From positions 310,001 through 374,000 of the forward strand of contig NZ_ASJC01000001.1 in the NCBI RefSeq assembly GCF_000691145.1: a stretch of 64,000 nt of DNA, given 5' to 3'. The position numbers and the translations under genes are program-made. Positions 25,004-33,281 of this stretch are shown here, one piece after another. This stretch comes from Bacillus altitudinis 41KF2b. GTDB lineage: Bacteria; Bacillota; Bacilli; Bacillales; Bacillaceae. The notes under the pieces are model-generated. The model made no database searches. It was given only the letters and a program-made list of their open reading frames with translations, and was not told where the DNA came from. Numbering within the stretch: position 1 is the first letter of the stretch; each line of letters opens with the position of its first letter.

Positions 25004-25414
25004 ATGATGAGAAATCAACGAAAAAAGAAGACGGATATACCGAAGTGGGGAACTTATTTACGCGAGAGATGGCGTGGACGTTTTGCAAGTCATCTTTCTT
25101 TAGAAGAACAAAAAGAGATTGGGATGGATGGCTTCCTATGGCACTTATGTAGCTGGGGAAAAGTTGAATGCCTTGAAAAAGAGGCAGCGATCAACGCCTT
25201 TCATCAGCAATCAAAGCGTACATGTACGATTTTTTATCAATTTACTCAAGAAGCGTATCTGTTTGAAAACGCCGCTGACCTGTCAGTGAAGGAATTGCCG
25301 TATACAGACGGACACATGGACTATAGCGATCTGTATGTCATGGATTGGGAAGAAAATTGGACATTTGTGATGACGCACGAAACCGATTGCGGTCCATATT
25401 TTATTCAGAAATAA
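25004..25414 (+). CDS. DUF4275-family protein
   Basis: A 136-residue soluble protein. The arrangement RERWRGRFASHLS, GFLWHLCSWGKVECLE, AAINAFHQQSKRTCTIFYQF, then a C-terminal DLYVMDWEENWTFVMTHE, is what I recall of DUF4275 (immunity-like or unknown function). It has three Cys. Two adjacent ATG codons (25004 and 25007) follow a weak GGAAG site. It is not in this place in B. subtilis, so it is a lineage-specific insertion between ccpC and ykuN. Family assignment from memory, function unknown. Confidence 0.65.
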   Translation: MMRNQRKKKTDIPKWGTYLRERWRGRFASHLSLEEQKEIGMDGFLWHLCSWGKVECLEKEAAINAFHQQSKRTCTIFYQFTQEAYLFENAADLSVKELPYTDGHMDYSDLYVMDWEENWTFVMTHETDCGPYFIQK

Positions 25415-25453
25415 AAAAAGAGTACATCACAAAGAGATAGAGTGATGATCAAT

Positions 25454-25488
25454 TAAAGCCGCCTTCCAATTGGAATGAGCGGTTTTTT
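25454..25488 (+). terminator. terminator after the DUF4275 gene
   Basis: Stem AAAGCCGC..TTCC / GGAA..GCGGTTTTTT around an AATT loop. Confidence 0.8.
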
Positions 25489-25533
25489 GATGTACGTCAT
25501 GTGTATTTTGAACAGCACCTTTTCATAAAACAT

Positions 25534-25592
25534 TTGACAATGAAAATCATTATCATTTAAAGTGTACATATAATAATTGAAAATGATTATCA
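25534..25592 (+). promoter_or_regulatory. Fur boxes and promoter region of ykuNOP
   Basis: Two Fur boxes, TGAAAATCATTATCA (25541-25555) and TGAAAATGATTATCA (25578-25592), each 14 of 15 to the 7-1-7 consensus. TTGACA (25534-25539) and TATAAT (25569-25574) are too far apart to pair, so the exact promoter is unsure. Iron repression is clear, as known for B. subtilis ykuNOP. Confidence 0.88.
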
Positions 25593-25613
25593 TTTAGATG
25601 AGGTGACCAATAG

Positions 25614-26090
25614 ATGAAAGCACTAATTGCATTTGCGAGTATGTCTGGCAATACGGAAGATATGGCAGCGATCTTAAAACAAACGCTTGAAGGAAAAGGG
25701 ATAGAGACAGAGATGATGGAATTTGACGACACAAGTGCAGAAGATCTTTCTTCATACGATTATGTCATGATCGGCTCTTACACATGGGGTGACGGTGATT
25801 TACCTTATGAAGCTGAAGATTTTTATGAAGAGGTCTCATCCCTTGAACTTTCTCACATCAAAGCGGCGGTATTTGGATCAGGCGATTACAGTTATCCGAA
25901 GTTTTGCGAGGCTGTTCATACCTTTTATGACATGCTGAAATCGACAGGTGCATCCGTATTTCCTGAAACATTGAAAATGGAACTTGCGCCAGATACAGAT
26001 GAAGATGTGGCGTGCTGTGAGGAGTTTGCAACGAGCTTTTTAACGTGGGCATCATTGTCTGAGAAAAGAGTTGAAAATCATGTTTCATAA
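25614..26090 (+). CDS. ykuN: iron-starvation flavodoxin YkuN
   Basis: A 158-residue short-chain flavodoxin that replaces ferredoxin when iron is scarce. The FMN phosphate loop is SMSGNTEDMA (about residues 9-18). The isoalloxazine loops are [10 protein letters not shown] (about 58-67) and FGSGDYSYPKF (about 88-98). ATG 25614 follows GAGGTGA. It is the first gene of the Fur-repressed ykuNOP operon, and its end overlaps the start of ykuO. Confidence 0.92.
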   Translation: MKALIAFASMSGNTEDMAAILKQTLEGKGIETEMMEFDDTSAEDLSSYDYVMIGSYTWGDGDLPYEAEDFYEEVSSLELSHIKAAVFGSGDYSYPKFCEAVHTFYDMLKSTGASVFPETLKMELAPDTDEDVACCEEFATSFLTWASLSEKRVENHVS

Positions 26091-26973
26091 AGGTGCGACA
26101 GCTGTTGCTGCGTCTAAAAGTGGCGGCTACTTTGTTGCTGTCAAACGAGAAGGTATTTTTCATTACAGTGTGGAGGGCGGATGGCAGCAGCTTTTTAAGC
26201 TCAAGCATAAAATCCACGCTATCAGTTATATTGGTCCGTATTTGTTCGGTGTTGGTGAAAATGGAACTGTCATACGATCAGGAGATGAGGGCCATACATG
26301 GGCGCTATCATCTTTTCCGACAAATGCAGTTGTTTGGTCTATTACAGGACGCAAAGATGGGTTTGTATGCGCACATGGAAAGCATAGTATTTATGTGTCA
26401 ACCGATTTCGGAATTTCCTGGGAAATTATGAAGCCATTTGCTCATGTGAACCAGCCCCCTGTGATTCGTTCATTATGTGTAGCCGGTGATTATCTTTATA
26501 TTGGAACGCAGATTCATGAGGTACATGGAGGAATATGGGTGTATGACTTCCAAAGTGAACAGGTTTTTCTCCTAAACAGAGAAGAGCACCGAATGACTGC
26601 TTCTATGCTGCTTTGCGGGGAACACCTCCTTGTCTGTGCATTGGGCTCTAAAAAAGGGAAAAGAGGATCTGTTCAAATTTTAGACTTACATACAAATATG
26701 CTGCATGATATTCAATCACAAGCTTTTACGCGAGAGGAATCATTTTTGGATGTGTCAGAGGATAACGGCATTGTGTACGTGACCACCTCACAGGACGAGC
26801 ATGGATTTTCTAAGGTGTATCAGCTTGATATAGAGCAAAAAGAGCTCAAGTGGTTTGATACGATCAAAGGGCACGGTTTTCGTGTCGCCAATCAAAAGGA
26901 GAATTTTTTCTGTGCGGGTTTATATGAAAGTAAGTTTGTCAGGCCTTATGAGGAACCTGCACTGATTCATTAA
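26080..26973 (+). CDS. ykuO: beta-propeller-like protein YkuO of the flavodoxin operon
   Basis: About 297 residues with repeated beta-blade-like units (for example FGVGENGTVIRSGDEGHTW and VSTDFGISWEIM, which resemble BNR/sialidase or photosystem-assembly repeats). No signal peptide or membrane segment. It overlaps the end of ykuN by 11 bases and ends 16 bases before ykuP, so it is translationally coupled in the Fur-regulated operon. The start could be ATG 26080 or the in-frame TTG 26071. The role is unknown; its place between two flavodoxins suggests it assists their redox work. Confidence 0.82.
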   Translation: MFHKGATAVAASKSGGYFVAVKREGIFHYSVEGGWQQLFKLKHKIHAISYIGPYLFGVGENGTVIRSGDEGHTWALSSFPTNAVVWSITGRKDGFVCAHGKHSIYVSTDFGISWEIMKPFAHVNQPPVIRSLCVAGDYLYIGTQIHEVHGGIWVYDFQSEQVFLLNREEHRMTASMLLCGEHLLVCALGSKKGKRGSVQILDLHTNMLHDIQSQAFTREESFLDVSEDNGIVYVTTSQDEHGFSKVYQLDIEQKELKWFDTIKGHGFRVANQKENFFCAGLYESKFVRPYEEPALIH

Positions 26974-26989
26974 TAAGGAGGAAGAAAAA

Positions 26990-27448
26990 GTGACGAAAAA
27001 AGTTTTATTGGTGTATGCCACAATGTCAGGAAATACAGAAGCAATGGCTGATTTAATCGAAAAAGGATTAAAGGAAGCTGGGGCTAGCGTGGACCGGCAT
27101 GAAGCGATGGATATTGATGCTGAACTTCTTCATGATTACTCGCACATTCTGTTAGGTGCATATACTTGGGGAGATGGTGATCTTCCAGATGATTTTATTG
27201 ATCTATATGAGGAAATGGAAGAGCTTGATTTGACGGGTAAAGCATTTGCTGTATTCGGTTCTGGAGATACATCTTATGAACATTTTTGCGGAGCTGTGGA
27301 TTTAATTGAAGAAAAAGTGAAGGAGCTGGGCGGTGATATCGTCCTACCATCCATCAAAATTGAGCTGAATCCAGAAGGAAACGAGGAAGAGGAATTGATT
27401 TCTTTTGGTAGACAATTTGTTCATCTTCACCAGCAAGAAGCGGGATAA
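26990..27448 (+). CDS. ykuP: iron-starvation flavodoxin YkuP
   Basis: A 152-residue flavodoxin paralogous to YkuN, with [10 protein letters not shown] (FMN phosphate loop), [13 protein letters not shown] and [11 protein letters not shown]. The C-terminus differs from YkuN in lacking its Cys pair. GTG 26990 follows AAGGAGG by eight bases. It is the last gene of ykuNOP and can donate electrons to partners such as nitric oxide synthase and the fatty-acid P450 in B. subtilis. Confidence 0.92.
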   Translation: MTKKVLLVYATMSGNTEAMADLIEKGLKEAGASVDRHEAMDIDAELLHDYSHILLGAYTWGDGDLPDDFIDLYEEMEELDLTGKAFAVFGSGDTSYEHFCGAVDLIEEKVKELGGDIVLPSIKIELNPEGNEEEELISFGRQFVHLHQQEAG

Positions 27449-27494
27449 AGAGGTCCGCTTGTTTTATTTGCCAAGGCGCAGACAATTCTTTCAC

Positions 27495-27523
27495 TTGTCA
27501 TTAAAACTCTCCTTTGGTACAGT
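27495..27523 (+). promoter_or_regulatory. promoter of dapH
   Basis: TTGTCA (27495-27500), 17 bases, TACAGT (27518-27523), upstream of GAGGAGGA and ATG 27558. Confidence 0.6.
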
Positions 27524-27557
27524 AATGAAGTATAAATTAAGAGGAGGACATACATAC

Positions 27558-28268
27558 ATGAAACAAATGGACGCTAATGAAATTATTTCATTTATTCAAA
27601 ATAGTACAAAATCAACACCTGTTAAAGTCTACATTAAAGGGGATTTAGAAGGTATTGAATTTGGTGAACATGCAAAAACATTTATCACAGGTAACACTGG
27701 TGTTGTCTTCGGTGAGTGGAGCGAAATTCAAGAAGCTCTAGCATCAAACAAAGACAAAATTGAAGATGTTGTCGTGGAAAATGACCGTCGTAACTCTGCG
27801 ATTCCTATGTTGGATTTGAAAAACATCAAAGCACGTATTGAGCCAGGTGCAATCATTCGTGATCAAGTGGAAATTGGCGATAATGCAGTCATCATGATGG
27901 GTGCTTCTATTAATATCGGTTCAGTCATCGGTGAAGGTACGATGATTGATATGAACGTTGTTCTTGGCGGCCGTGCGACAGTAGGTAAGAACTGTCATAT
28001 CGGTGCGGGATCTGTTCTTGCAGGTGTTATTGAGCCGCCTTCTGCTAAGCCAGTTGTAGTAGAAGATGATGTTGTCATCGGTGCAAACGCTGTTGTTTTA
28101 GAAGGTGTGACAATTGGGAAAGGTGCAGTTGTAGCAGCTGGAGCGATCGTTGTGAACGATGTTGAGCCTTACACGGTTGTAGCAGGTACACCTGCAAAGA
28201 AAATCAAAGACATTGATGAAAAAACAAAAGGTAAAACTGAAATTAAACAAGAACTGCGTCAGCTTTAA
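27558..28268 (+). CDS. dapH: tetrahydrodipicolinate N-acetyltransferase DapH (YkuQ)
   Basis: A 236-residue left-handed beta-helix acetyltransferase of the acetylase branch of lysine/diaminopimelate synthesis. It acetylates tetrahydrodipicolinate with acetyl-CoA. The hexapeptide repeat region covers about residues 90-210 ([49 protein letters not shown]). ATG 27558 is fixed by GAGGAGGA and by the family length, although the open frame extends upstream. It is followed by its pathway partner dapL. Confidence 0.96.
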   Translation: MKQMDANEIISFIQNSTKSTPVKVYIKGDLEGIEFGEHAKTFITGNTGVVFGEWSEIQEALASNKDKIEDVVVENDRRNSAIPMLDLKNIKARIEPGAIIRDQVEIGDNAVIMMGASINIGSVIGEGTMIDMNVVLGGRATVGKNCHIGAGSVLAGVIEPPSAKPVVVEDDVVIGANAVVLEGVTIGKGAVVAAGAIVVNDVEPYTVVAGTPAKKIKDIDEKTKGKTEIKQELRQL

Positions 28269-28288
28269 TTGACACAATTCGCAGCTGA

Positions 28289-28324
28289 AGACATAGACGT
28301 GGATGATATATCCACGTCTTATTC
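28289..28324 (+). terminator. hairpin between dapH and dapL
   Basis: Perfect stem GACGTGGAT / ATCCACGTC, 5-nt loop, followed by TTATT only. It may be a weak terminator or attenuator within the operon. Confidence 0.55.
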
Positions 28325-28350
28325 GTATAGAGGAAAGGAAGCGAGTTCAC

Positions 28351-29481
28351 TTGTTAAATCGTGAGCAATTAATATCCATTCGAAGAGATTTGCACCAAAT
28401 TCCTGAGCTTGGTTTTAAGGAATTTAAAACACAAGCTTACCTCATCAAGCATCTCGAATCGTACCCAACAGATCGAATCGAGATGGAAACATGGCGGACT
28501 GGACTTTTTGTGAAAGTAAAAGGGACAAATCCTACGCGCGTCTTTGCGTATCGTGCAGATATGGACGGATTATCTATCCTTGAAGAAACGGGCTATCCAT
28601 TTCAATCGGTACATGAGGGCCACATGCATGCATGTGGACATGATCTTCATATGACCATTGCTCTTGGTATCATTGATCATTTCGTGCATCAGCCAATCAA
28701 AGAAGATCTGCTATTTATTTTCCAACCGGCAGAAGAAGGGCCAGGCGGAGCTGAACCAATGCTTACAAGTGATGTTCTAAAAAAGTGGACGCCAGACTTT
28801 ATTACAGCGCTACATATTGCACCTGAATATCCAGTCGGCACGATTGCAACAAAGCCGGGCCTATTATTTGCTAATACGAGTGAGCTTGTGATCGATCTTG
28901 AAGGAAAAGGCGGGCATGCCGCATACCCTCATTTAGCAAATGATATGGTGGTGGCTGCAAGTGCACTAGTAGGGCAGCTGCAATCGGTGATTTCACGAAA
29001 TGTGGACCCTCTTGATAGTGCCGTCATTACAGTTGGCACGATTACAGGTGGCACTGCTCAAAATATCATTGCGCAGCATGCAAAGCTTGATGGAACCATT
29101 CGCACGCTCTCGCCAGAGTCTATGGAAAAGGTGAGAAAACGAATTGAAGCACTTGCAAAGGGAATTGAAATTGGCTATGAATGCAAGGCGACAGTTCGAT
29201 ACCCTTCATCTTATTACGAAGTGGACAATTCAAAGGATTTGACAGAAGAATTTATGTCATATGTAGCCGAAGAAGGTCTTGCGAACGTCATTGAATGCAG
29301 AGAAGCGATGACAGGAGAAGATTTCGGCTACATGCTGAAAAAATACCCTGGGTTCATGTTTTGGCTAGGGGTAGATTCAGAATATGGTCTGCACCATGCA
29401 AAACTCACGCCTGACGAAAATGCGATTGAAACAGCTGTGAACGTCATGACGGCTTATTTTAAAAAGCAAGCAGGTGAATGA
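28351..29481 (+). CDS. dapL: N-acetyldiaminopimelate deacetylase DapL (YkuR)
   Basis: A 376-residue M20-family metallohydrolase that removes acetate from N-acetyl-L,L-diaminopimelate. Metal and catalytic motifs: HACGHDLHM (about residues 94-102), the Glu pair in [12 protein letters not shown] and the late HHAKLTPDE. The start is taken as TTG 28351, which gives the N-terminus (M)[14 protein letters not shown], close to the B. subtilis protein (374). The ribosome site GAGGAAAGGAAGCGAG is somewhat distant. Its end overlaps the longest frame of ykuS. Confidence 0.93.
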   Translation: MLNREQLISIRRDLHQIPELGFKEFKTQAYLIKHLESYPTDRIEMETWRTGLFVKVKGTNPTRVFAYRADMDGLSILEETGYPFQSVHEGHMHACGHDLHMTIALGIIDHFVHQPIKEDLLFIFQPAEEGPGGAEPMLTSDVLKKWTPDFITALHIAPEYPVGTIATKPGLLFANTSELVIDLEGKGGHAAYPHLANDMVVAASALVGQLQSVISRNVDPLDSAVITVGTITGGTAQNIIAQHAKLDGTIRTLSPESMEKVRKRIEALAKGIEIGYECKATVRYPSSYYEVDNSKDLTEEFMSYVAEEGLANVIECREAMTGEDFGYMLKKYPGFMFWLGVDSEYGLHHAKLTPDENAIETAVNVMTAYFKKQAGE

Positions 29482-29531
29482 ATAATCAAATGGTCTCCTG
29501 TACACCTTATGAACAGGAGGTGTTCTTGATT

Positions 29532-29774
29532 ATGACAAGAATTGGTGTAGAACCATCTTTATCCGATGTAGAAGAACTTTTGAAGCAAAAAGGGTATGAT
29601 GTCGTACGAATTCAAAATGAACAGCAAATGGATCAGTGTGACTGTTATGTGGTCACAGGGTTAGATTCAAATGTTCTTGGCATTTCAGACACAACGACAA
29701 AGGCATCTGTTATTACAGCGTCAGGTATGACGGCTGATGAAATTTGTCAAGAAGTAGAACAGCGTGTTCAATAA
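29532..29774 (+). CDS. ykuS: UPF0180 protein YkuS
   Basis: An 80-residue soluble protein of unknown function. RIGVEPSLSDVEELLKQKGY at the N-terminus and CDCYVVTGLDSNVLGI in the middle (Cys pair) are family hallmarks. ATG 29532 follows AGGAGGTG and gives the family length. It comes 50 bases after dapL, in the same direction. A strong terminator follows. Confidence 0.9.
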   Translation: MTRIGVEPSLSDVEELLKQKGYDVVRIQNEQQMDQCDCYVVTGLDSNVLGISDTTTKASVITASGMTADEICQEVEQRVQ

Positions 29775-29783
29775 AACTAACAA

Positions 29784-29819
29784 AAAAGAACCAGGATATT
29801 AATATCCTGGTTCTTTTTG
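29784..29819. terminator. bidirectional terminator between ykuS and ykuT
   Basis: Perfect stem AAGAACCAGGATATT / AATATCCTGGTTCTT with flanking A and T runs. The ykuT stop codon lies inside the stem. Confidence 0.9.
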
Positions 29820-30608
29820 CTCTTTGGCTAGATCGAGTACGTCTTTCATTTTTTTACGCAGAATTCGTTCGACACGCCACTGCTCCATCGTTTCAGTTTT
29901 TGCAATGATGCGAAGGACGAGGGATGAGGAGCCAAATGATTCCACTCCAACGACTTGAGGACCTTCGATGATTTGCGGCATGCTCTCACGAACTTCATCA
30001 CAGGCTGTTTGCAAAGTGCTGATCATCTGATCCACATTTTCATCTGGGGATAATTCGATATCAACGAGTGCCTGCATCGTCCCTCGTGAATGATTGCTTA
30101 CATTCAGTATACTTCGGTTCGGAATGAAATGAAGAGTGCCATCAAAGCTTCTAAGCTGTGTTGTTCTCAGTCCAATTTGTTCAACGATCCCATCGAAACC
30201 AGCAACCGTTATATACTCGCCGACATCAAATTGTTTTTCGAGCAGTATGAAGAAGCCTGTCACAATATCACTCACTAATCCCTGAGCGCCAAATCCAATG
30301 GCAAGTCCTACAACACCTGCGCCAGCCAGCAAGGCGGTTGGGTTATAGTGAAATAAGTCGAGGATCATCACAACTAGAATAAAAATCAGCAAGTAGGCGA
30401 AAATATTTAAGGTAAGACTTTGCAGCGTTTGAGCTCGTGATAAAGAGACATCGTGCTTCTCAGAGAATGCTGAATAGGCACGCTTAATCATCTTATTTCC
30501 AATCGCTCTGATGATAAAATAAATCACAAAAATAGCAATGAGTTTTAGCAAAATCATACTGATATTCATGATGATGGAAACCCAATCTACTTGTTCAAGT
30601 GCTTTCAT
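29799..30608 (-). CDS. ykuT: MscS-family small-conductance mechanosensitive channel YkuT
   Basis: About 269 residues. Three membrane helices (about residues 10-35, 60-82 and 88-110) are followed by the MscS beta domain. The pore-helix stretch [20 protein letters not shown] and the motif [16 protein letters not shown] are typical. It opens under membrane tension to release solutes in osmotic downshock. ATG 30608 or the in-frame TTG 30617 may be used, since the AGAAAGG site lies between good spacings. The last codons sit within the shared terminator. Confidence 0.9.
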   Translation of the reverse strand: MKALEQVDWVSIIMNISMILLKLIAIFVIYFIIRAIGNKMIKRAYSAFSEKHDVSLSRAQTLQSLTLNIFAYLLIFILVVMILDLFHYNPTALLAGAGVVGLAIGFGAQGLVSDIVTGFFILLEKQFDVGEYITVAGFDGIVEQIGLRTTQLRSFDGTLHFIPNRSILNVSNHSRGTMQALVDIELSPDENVDQMISTLQTACDEVRESMPQIIEGPQVVGVESFGSSSLVLRIIAKTETMEQWRVERILRKKMKDVLDLAKEQKEPGY

Positions 30609-30744
30609 GATCTTCAAAACCTTTCTATGTATGTGCGAAATGAGAAGCTAATCATTTGTTCCCTTATGCAAGTCATGTTAAACTTTTAATAGTTGGAGCG
30701 AGAGATTGTGACAAATCGTTAATTAAATTTATTATTAATTAATA

Positions 30745-30773
30745 TTGACTAAAAATCGCTTAAGTATTATAAT
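30745..30773 (+). promoter_or_regulatory. promoter of ykuU
   Basis: TTGACT (30745-30750), 17 bases, TATAAT (30768-30773), giving a leader of about 100 bases. Confidence 0.75.
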
Positions 30774-30797
30774 TATATTTGTGAAGTTATTAACTAA

Positions 30798-30828
30798 ATG
30801 AGAATTCAACCTGTTGATTCTCATTTTA
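30798..30828 (+). promoter_or_regulatory. leader hairpin before ykuU
   Basis: ATGAGAATTCAA / TTGATTCTCAT pairs over 11 bases with one bulge around a CCTG loop, and is followed by TTTTATA. It lies inside the ykuU leader and could be an attenuator or an mRNA-stability element. Confidence 0.5.
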
Positions 30829-30879
30829 TATACAGCTAAGAAGTCTGTATAAAGATATTATTTTTGGAGGGATTTACAT

Positions 30880-31422
30880 ATGGCAGAGCGTTTTGTAGGA
30901 AAACAAGCTCCACGTTTTGAAATGGAAGCAGTACTTGCTAATAAGGAATTTGGTAAAGTGAGTTTAGAGGAAAACATCAAGAATGACAAATGGACAGTTC
31001 TTTTCTTCTATCCAATGGATTTCACTTTTGTTTGTCCAACTGAAATTACAGCAATGAGCGATCGTTATGATGAGTTTGAAGATTTAGATGCAGAAATCAT
31101 TGGTGTATCTACTGATACAATCCATACGCATCTTGCTTGGATCAACACAGATCGTAAAGACAATGGTCTTGGTGAATTAAAATATCCACTAGCTGCTGAC
31201 ACAAACCACACAGTATCTAGAGAATACGGTGTTTTAATTGAAGAAGAAGGAATTGCACTTCGTGGTCTATTCATCATTAACCCAGAAGGCGAACTTCAAT
31301 ATCAAACAGTATTCCACAACAATATCGGTCGTGATGTAGATGAGACACTACGTGTTCTTCAAGCATTACAAACTGGTGGACTTTGCCCAGCGAACTGGAA
31401 ACCTGGTCAAAAAACACTTTAA
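30880..31422 (+). CDS. ykuU: 2-Cys peroxiredoxin YkuU
   Basis: A 180-residue AhpC/TSA-type peroxiredoxin that reduces peroxides. The peroxidatic Cys 52 is in FTFVCPTE and the resolving Cys in GLCPANWKPG (about residue 169). The family FFYPMDFTF stretch precedes the active Cys. GGAGGG lies upstream of ATG 30880. The next gene in the same direction, ykuV, encodes a thiol-disulfide oxidoreductase, and the pair is conserved in B. subtilis; a repeat copy now separates them. Confidence 0.94.
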   Translation: MAERFVGKQAPRFEMEAVLANKEFGKVSLEENIKNDKWTVLFFYPMDFTFVCPTEITAMSDRYDEFEDLDAEIIGVSTDTIHTHLAWINTDRKDNGLGELKYPLAADTNHTVSREYGVLIEEEGIALRGLFIINPEGELQYQTVFHNNIGRDVDETLRVLQALQTGGLCPANWKPGQKTL

Positions 31423-31470
31423 TTGATAGTTGAAGAAACAGTCTAACGGGTGTTAGACCTTCAGATTGTT

Positions 31471-31636
31471 GACAAAGGGCTAAAATGAACTTGATTTTAG
31501 CCCTTTGTCTTCTTTTCAGCGTGATAGAAAACCTTTGAAGTCTAGGAAGAACGAGTACTGGCGCGAAGCGAATGTGACATTCGTGAGTACCAGCACGCAG
31601 GACCGAAAAAGAATGCGAGGGTTTGTCTACATGCTG
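31471..31636 (-). repeat. 166-bp intergenic repeat, copy B (inverted)
   Basis: Reverse complement of the element at 15531-15696, collinear over its full length with about 15 substitutions. The hairpin end (AAAGGGCTAAAAT / ATTTTAGCCCTTT, 31474-31506) lies nearest ykuU and may terminate it. The element sits between two almost identical 18-nt stem-loops, GTCTAACGGGTGTTAGAC (31441-31458) and GTCTAACTGATGTTAGAC (31639-31656). The second is followed by TTTTTT. Confidence 0.8.
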
Positions 31637-31697
31637 GGGTCTAACTGATGTTAGACTTTTTTGTTTCGAGACATACAATGGATGGAGGCGCTTCAAA

Positions 31698-32156
31698 ATG
31701 AAATTACGTCAACCAATGCCGGAACTAACTGGTGCAAAAGAATGGTTAAATGGAGAAGTAACAAGAGAAGAATTAATTGGTGATAAACCAACATTGATCC
31801 ACTTCTGGTCAGTTAGCTGTCACCTTTGTAAAGAGGCGATGCCGCAAGTGAACCAATTCCGTGATGAATACAAAGATCAACTAAACGTGATCGCAGTTCA
31901 CATGCCACGTTCAGAGGATGACCTTGATCTAGAAAAAATCAAAGAGGTTGCAAATGAGCATGAAATCACTCAGCCAATCTTTGTAGACAGCGACCATAAA
32001 TTAACAGAAGCATTTGAGAACGAATATGTACCAGCTTACTATGTATTCGATAAAACAGGTGCTTTACGCCACTTCCAAGCTGGCGGAAGCGGTATGAAAA
32101 TGCTTGAAAAACGTGTCAATCGAGTTCTTTCTGAGTCTGAAAAGGCTGCAGAATAG
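31698..32156 (+). CDS. ykuV: thiol-disulfide oxidoreductase YkuV
   Basis: A 152-residue thioredoxin-fold protein without signal peptide. The redox motif is CHLC in FWSVSCHLCKEAMP (about residues 42-45), and the cis-Pro region is VPAYYVFD. B. subtilis YkuV (148 residues) reduces disulfides in the cytosol and may serve the neighbouring peroxiredoxin. ATG 31698 follows TGGAGG; the longer open frame reaches into the repeat and is not used. A strong terminator follows. Confidence 0.93.
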   Translation: MKLRQPMPELTGAKEWLNGEVTREELIGDKPTLIHFWSVSCHLCKEAMPQVNQFRDEYKDQLNVIAVHMPRSEDDLDLEKIKEVANEHEITQPIFVDSDHKLTEAFENEYVPAYYVFDKTGALRHFQAGGSGMKMLEKRVNRVLSESEKAAE

Positions 32157-32161
32157 GCTTT

Positions 32162-32184
32162 CCCCCCATGAATGGGGGTTTTTT
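32162..32184 (+). terminator. terminator of ykuV
   Basis: Stem CCCCCA / TGGGGG with a tight TGAA loop and six T. Confidence 0.9.
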
Positions 32185-32568
32185 CATGGGGAAAAATAGG
32201 AGACATATTGCACTGGATGAATATGATTGTAGGTGGAATGCCTAAGAAAAGAGAAAATGAGGGATTTCATTAAAAAAATTTCCTAAAATAAAAAGGTATT
32301 ATGACCTATTTACATTTTTATTTTGAAATGAAAATGTAAAGATTTTAACTTTTTACTATTCAGAACGTTTTTGCACAAAAGAAATTTCAGTTTGGTAAAT
32401 AACTATATAAATCAAGTAGTATAAGCATTTATTCAAAATTTTTACAATATTTTGAGGGTGGTCAAAAGCCTATAGTGGCAATGAAATGGGTGCCGATTTT
32501 TCTTCTTCGGCAAAATTTTAGTTGGAAATACCTATCTGATAGCAAACTGTAAAATGATAAAAAAATAG

Positions 32569-32597
32569 TTGATAAAATTAGTTTTCTAATCTAATAT
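32569..32597 (+). promoter_or_regulatory. promoter of rok in a 480-base AT-rich gap
   Basis: TTGATA (32569-32574), 17 bases, TAATAT (32592-32597). The gap 32157-32637 holds no gene. It is strongly AT-rich and includes a dyad TTTACATTTT / AAAATGTAAA (32308-32341), which suits binding by Rok itself or by AbrB-type regulators. Confidence 0.55.
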
Positions 32598-32637
32598 TTA
32601 CTATAGAATATTTTTTATATGATGAGGGGGAAATCCA

Positions 32638-33219
32638 TTGTTTAATGAGAGGGAAGCGTTACGTTTACGATTGGAACAATTAAATGAAGCAGAAGTAAAG
32701 GTCATCCGTGAATATCAAATTGAACGAGATGCGATTTACGCAAAACTAAGAGAATTAGACCGTCAAGGTACAGGTCTCGTCACAGATACAAAAAAAGAAG
32801 TACGTACAGAGAGAAAAACAGATTCACTGCCTGTATTAGCTGAGCTGGCTGCACAAGAAATGAGAAGCTACAATCAGCCTGCGCAAACGCAGTCAAACGT
32901 TACATCATCTTTAGGAACAGGTCAGCTAAATGGTGCACCTGTAGGTATTCCTGAAGGATCTACAAGACGCAGAAGAGGCACAGCTAGACCTGGATCAAAG
33001 GCAGCTAAGCTTCGTGAAGCTGCAATCAAAACATTAAAGCGTCATAATGCGGCGATTAAAAGCTCTGAACTTCAAAAAGAGATTGAAAAAGAGAGCGGTC
33101 TTGAAATTCCAAATATGACAACGTTTATGCAAAGCTTAATTAAAATGTACCCAGAAGTGAAGAAACCTTATCGCGGACAGTATATTTTAGAAGGCGACAT
33201 TCAAACAGAAGACGAATAA
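32638..33219 (+). CDS. rok: nucleoid-associated repressor Rok
   Basis: A 193-residue protein. The N-terminal coiled coil (about residues 3-45) mediates oligomerisation. A Gln/Ser-rich neutral linker is followed by a basic TRRRRGTARPGSKAAK stretch (about 108-123). The C-terminal winged helix (about 125-185) binds AT-rich DNA through IPNMTTFMQ and ends RGQYILE. In B. subtilis Rok silences comK and acquired AT-rich genes. TTG 32638 lies eight bases after GAGGGGGA and matches the known N-terminus MFNEREALRLRLEQL. Confidence 0.96.
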   Translation: MFNEREALRLRLEQLNEAEVKVIREYQIERDAIYAKLRELDRQGTGLVTDTKKEVRTERKTDSLPVLAELAAQEMRSYNQPAQTQSNVTSSLGTGQLNGAPVGIPEGSTRRRRGTARPGSKAAKLREAAIKTLKRHNAAIKSSELQKEIEKESGLEIPNMTTFMQSLIKMYPEVKKPYRGQYILEGDIQTEDE

Positions 33220-33228
33220 ATAAAAAAG

Positions 33229-33262
33229 AAACTGCTGGGCGTAAATGCCAGCAGTTTTTTCT
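33229..33262. terminator. terminator between rok and yknT
   Basis: Stem AAACTGCTGG / CCAGCAGTTT with a 9-nt loop, T run on the plus strand and A-rich flank for the other. Confidence 0.88.
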
Positions 33263-33281
33263 TGCGTACGTGATGAATGAA

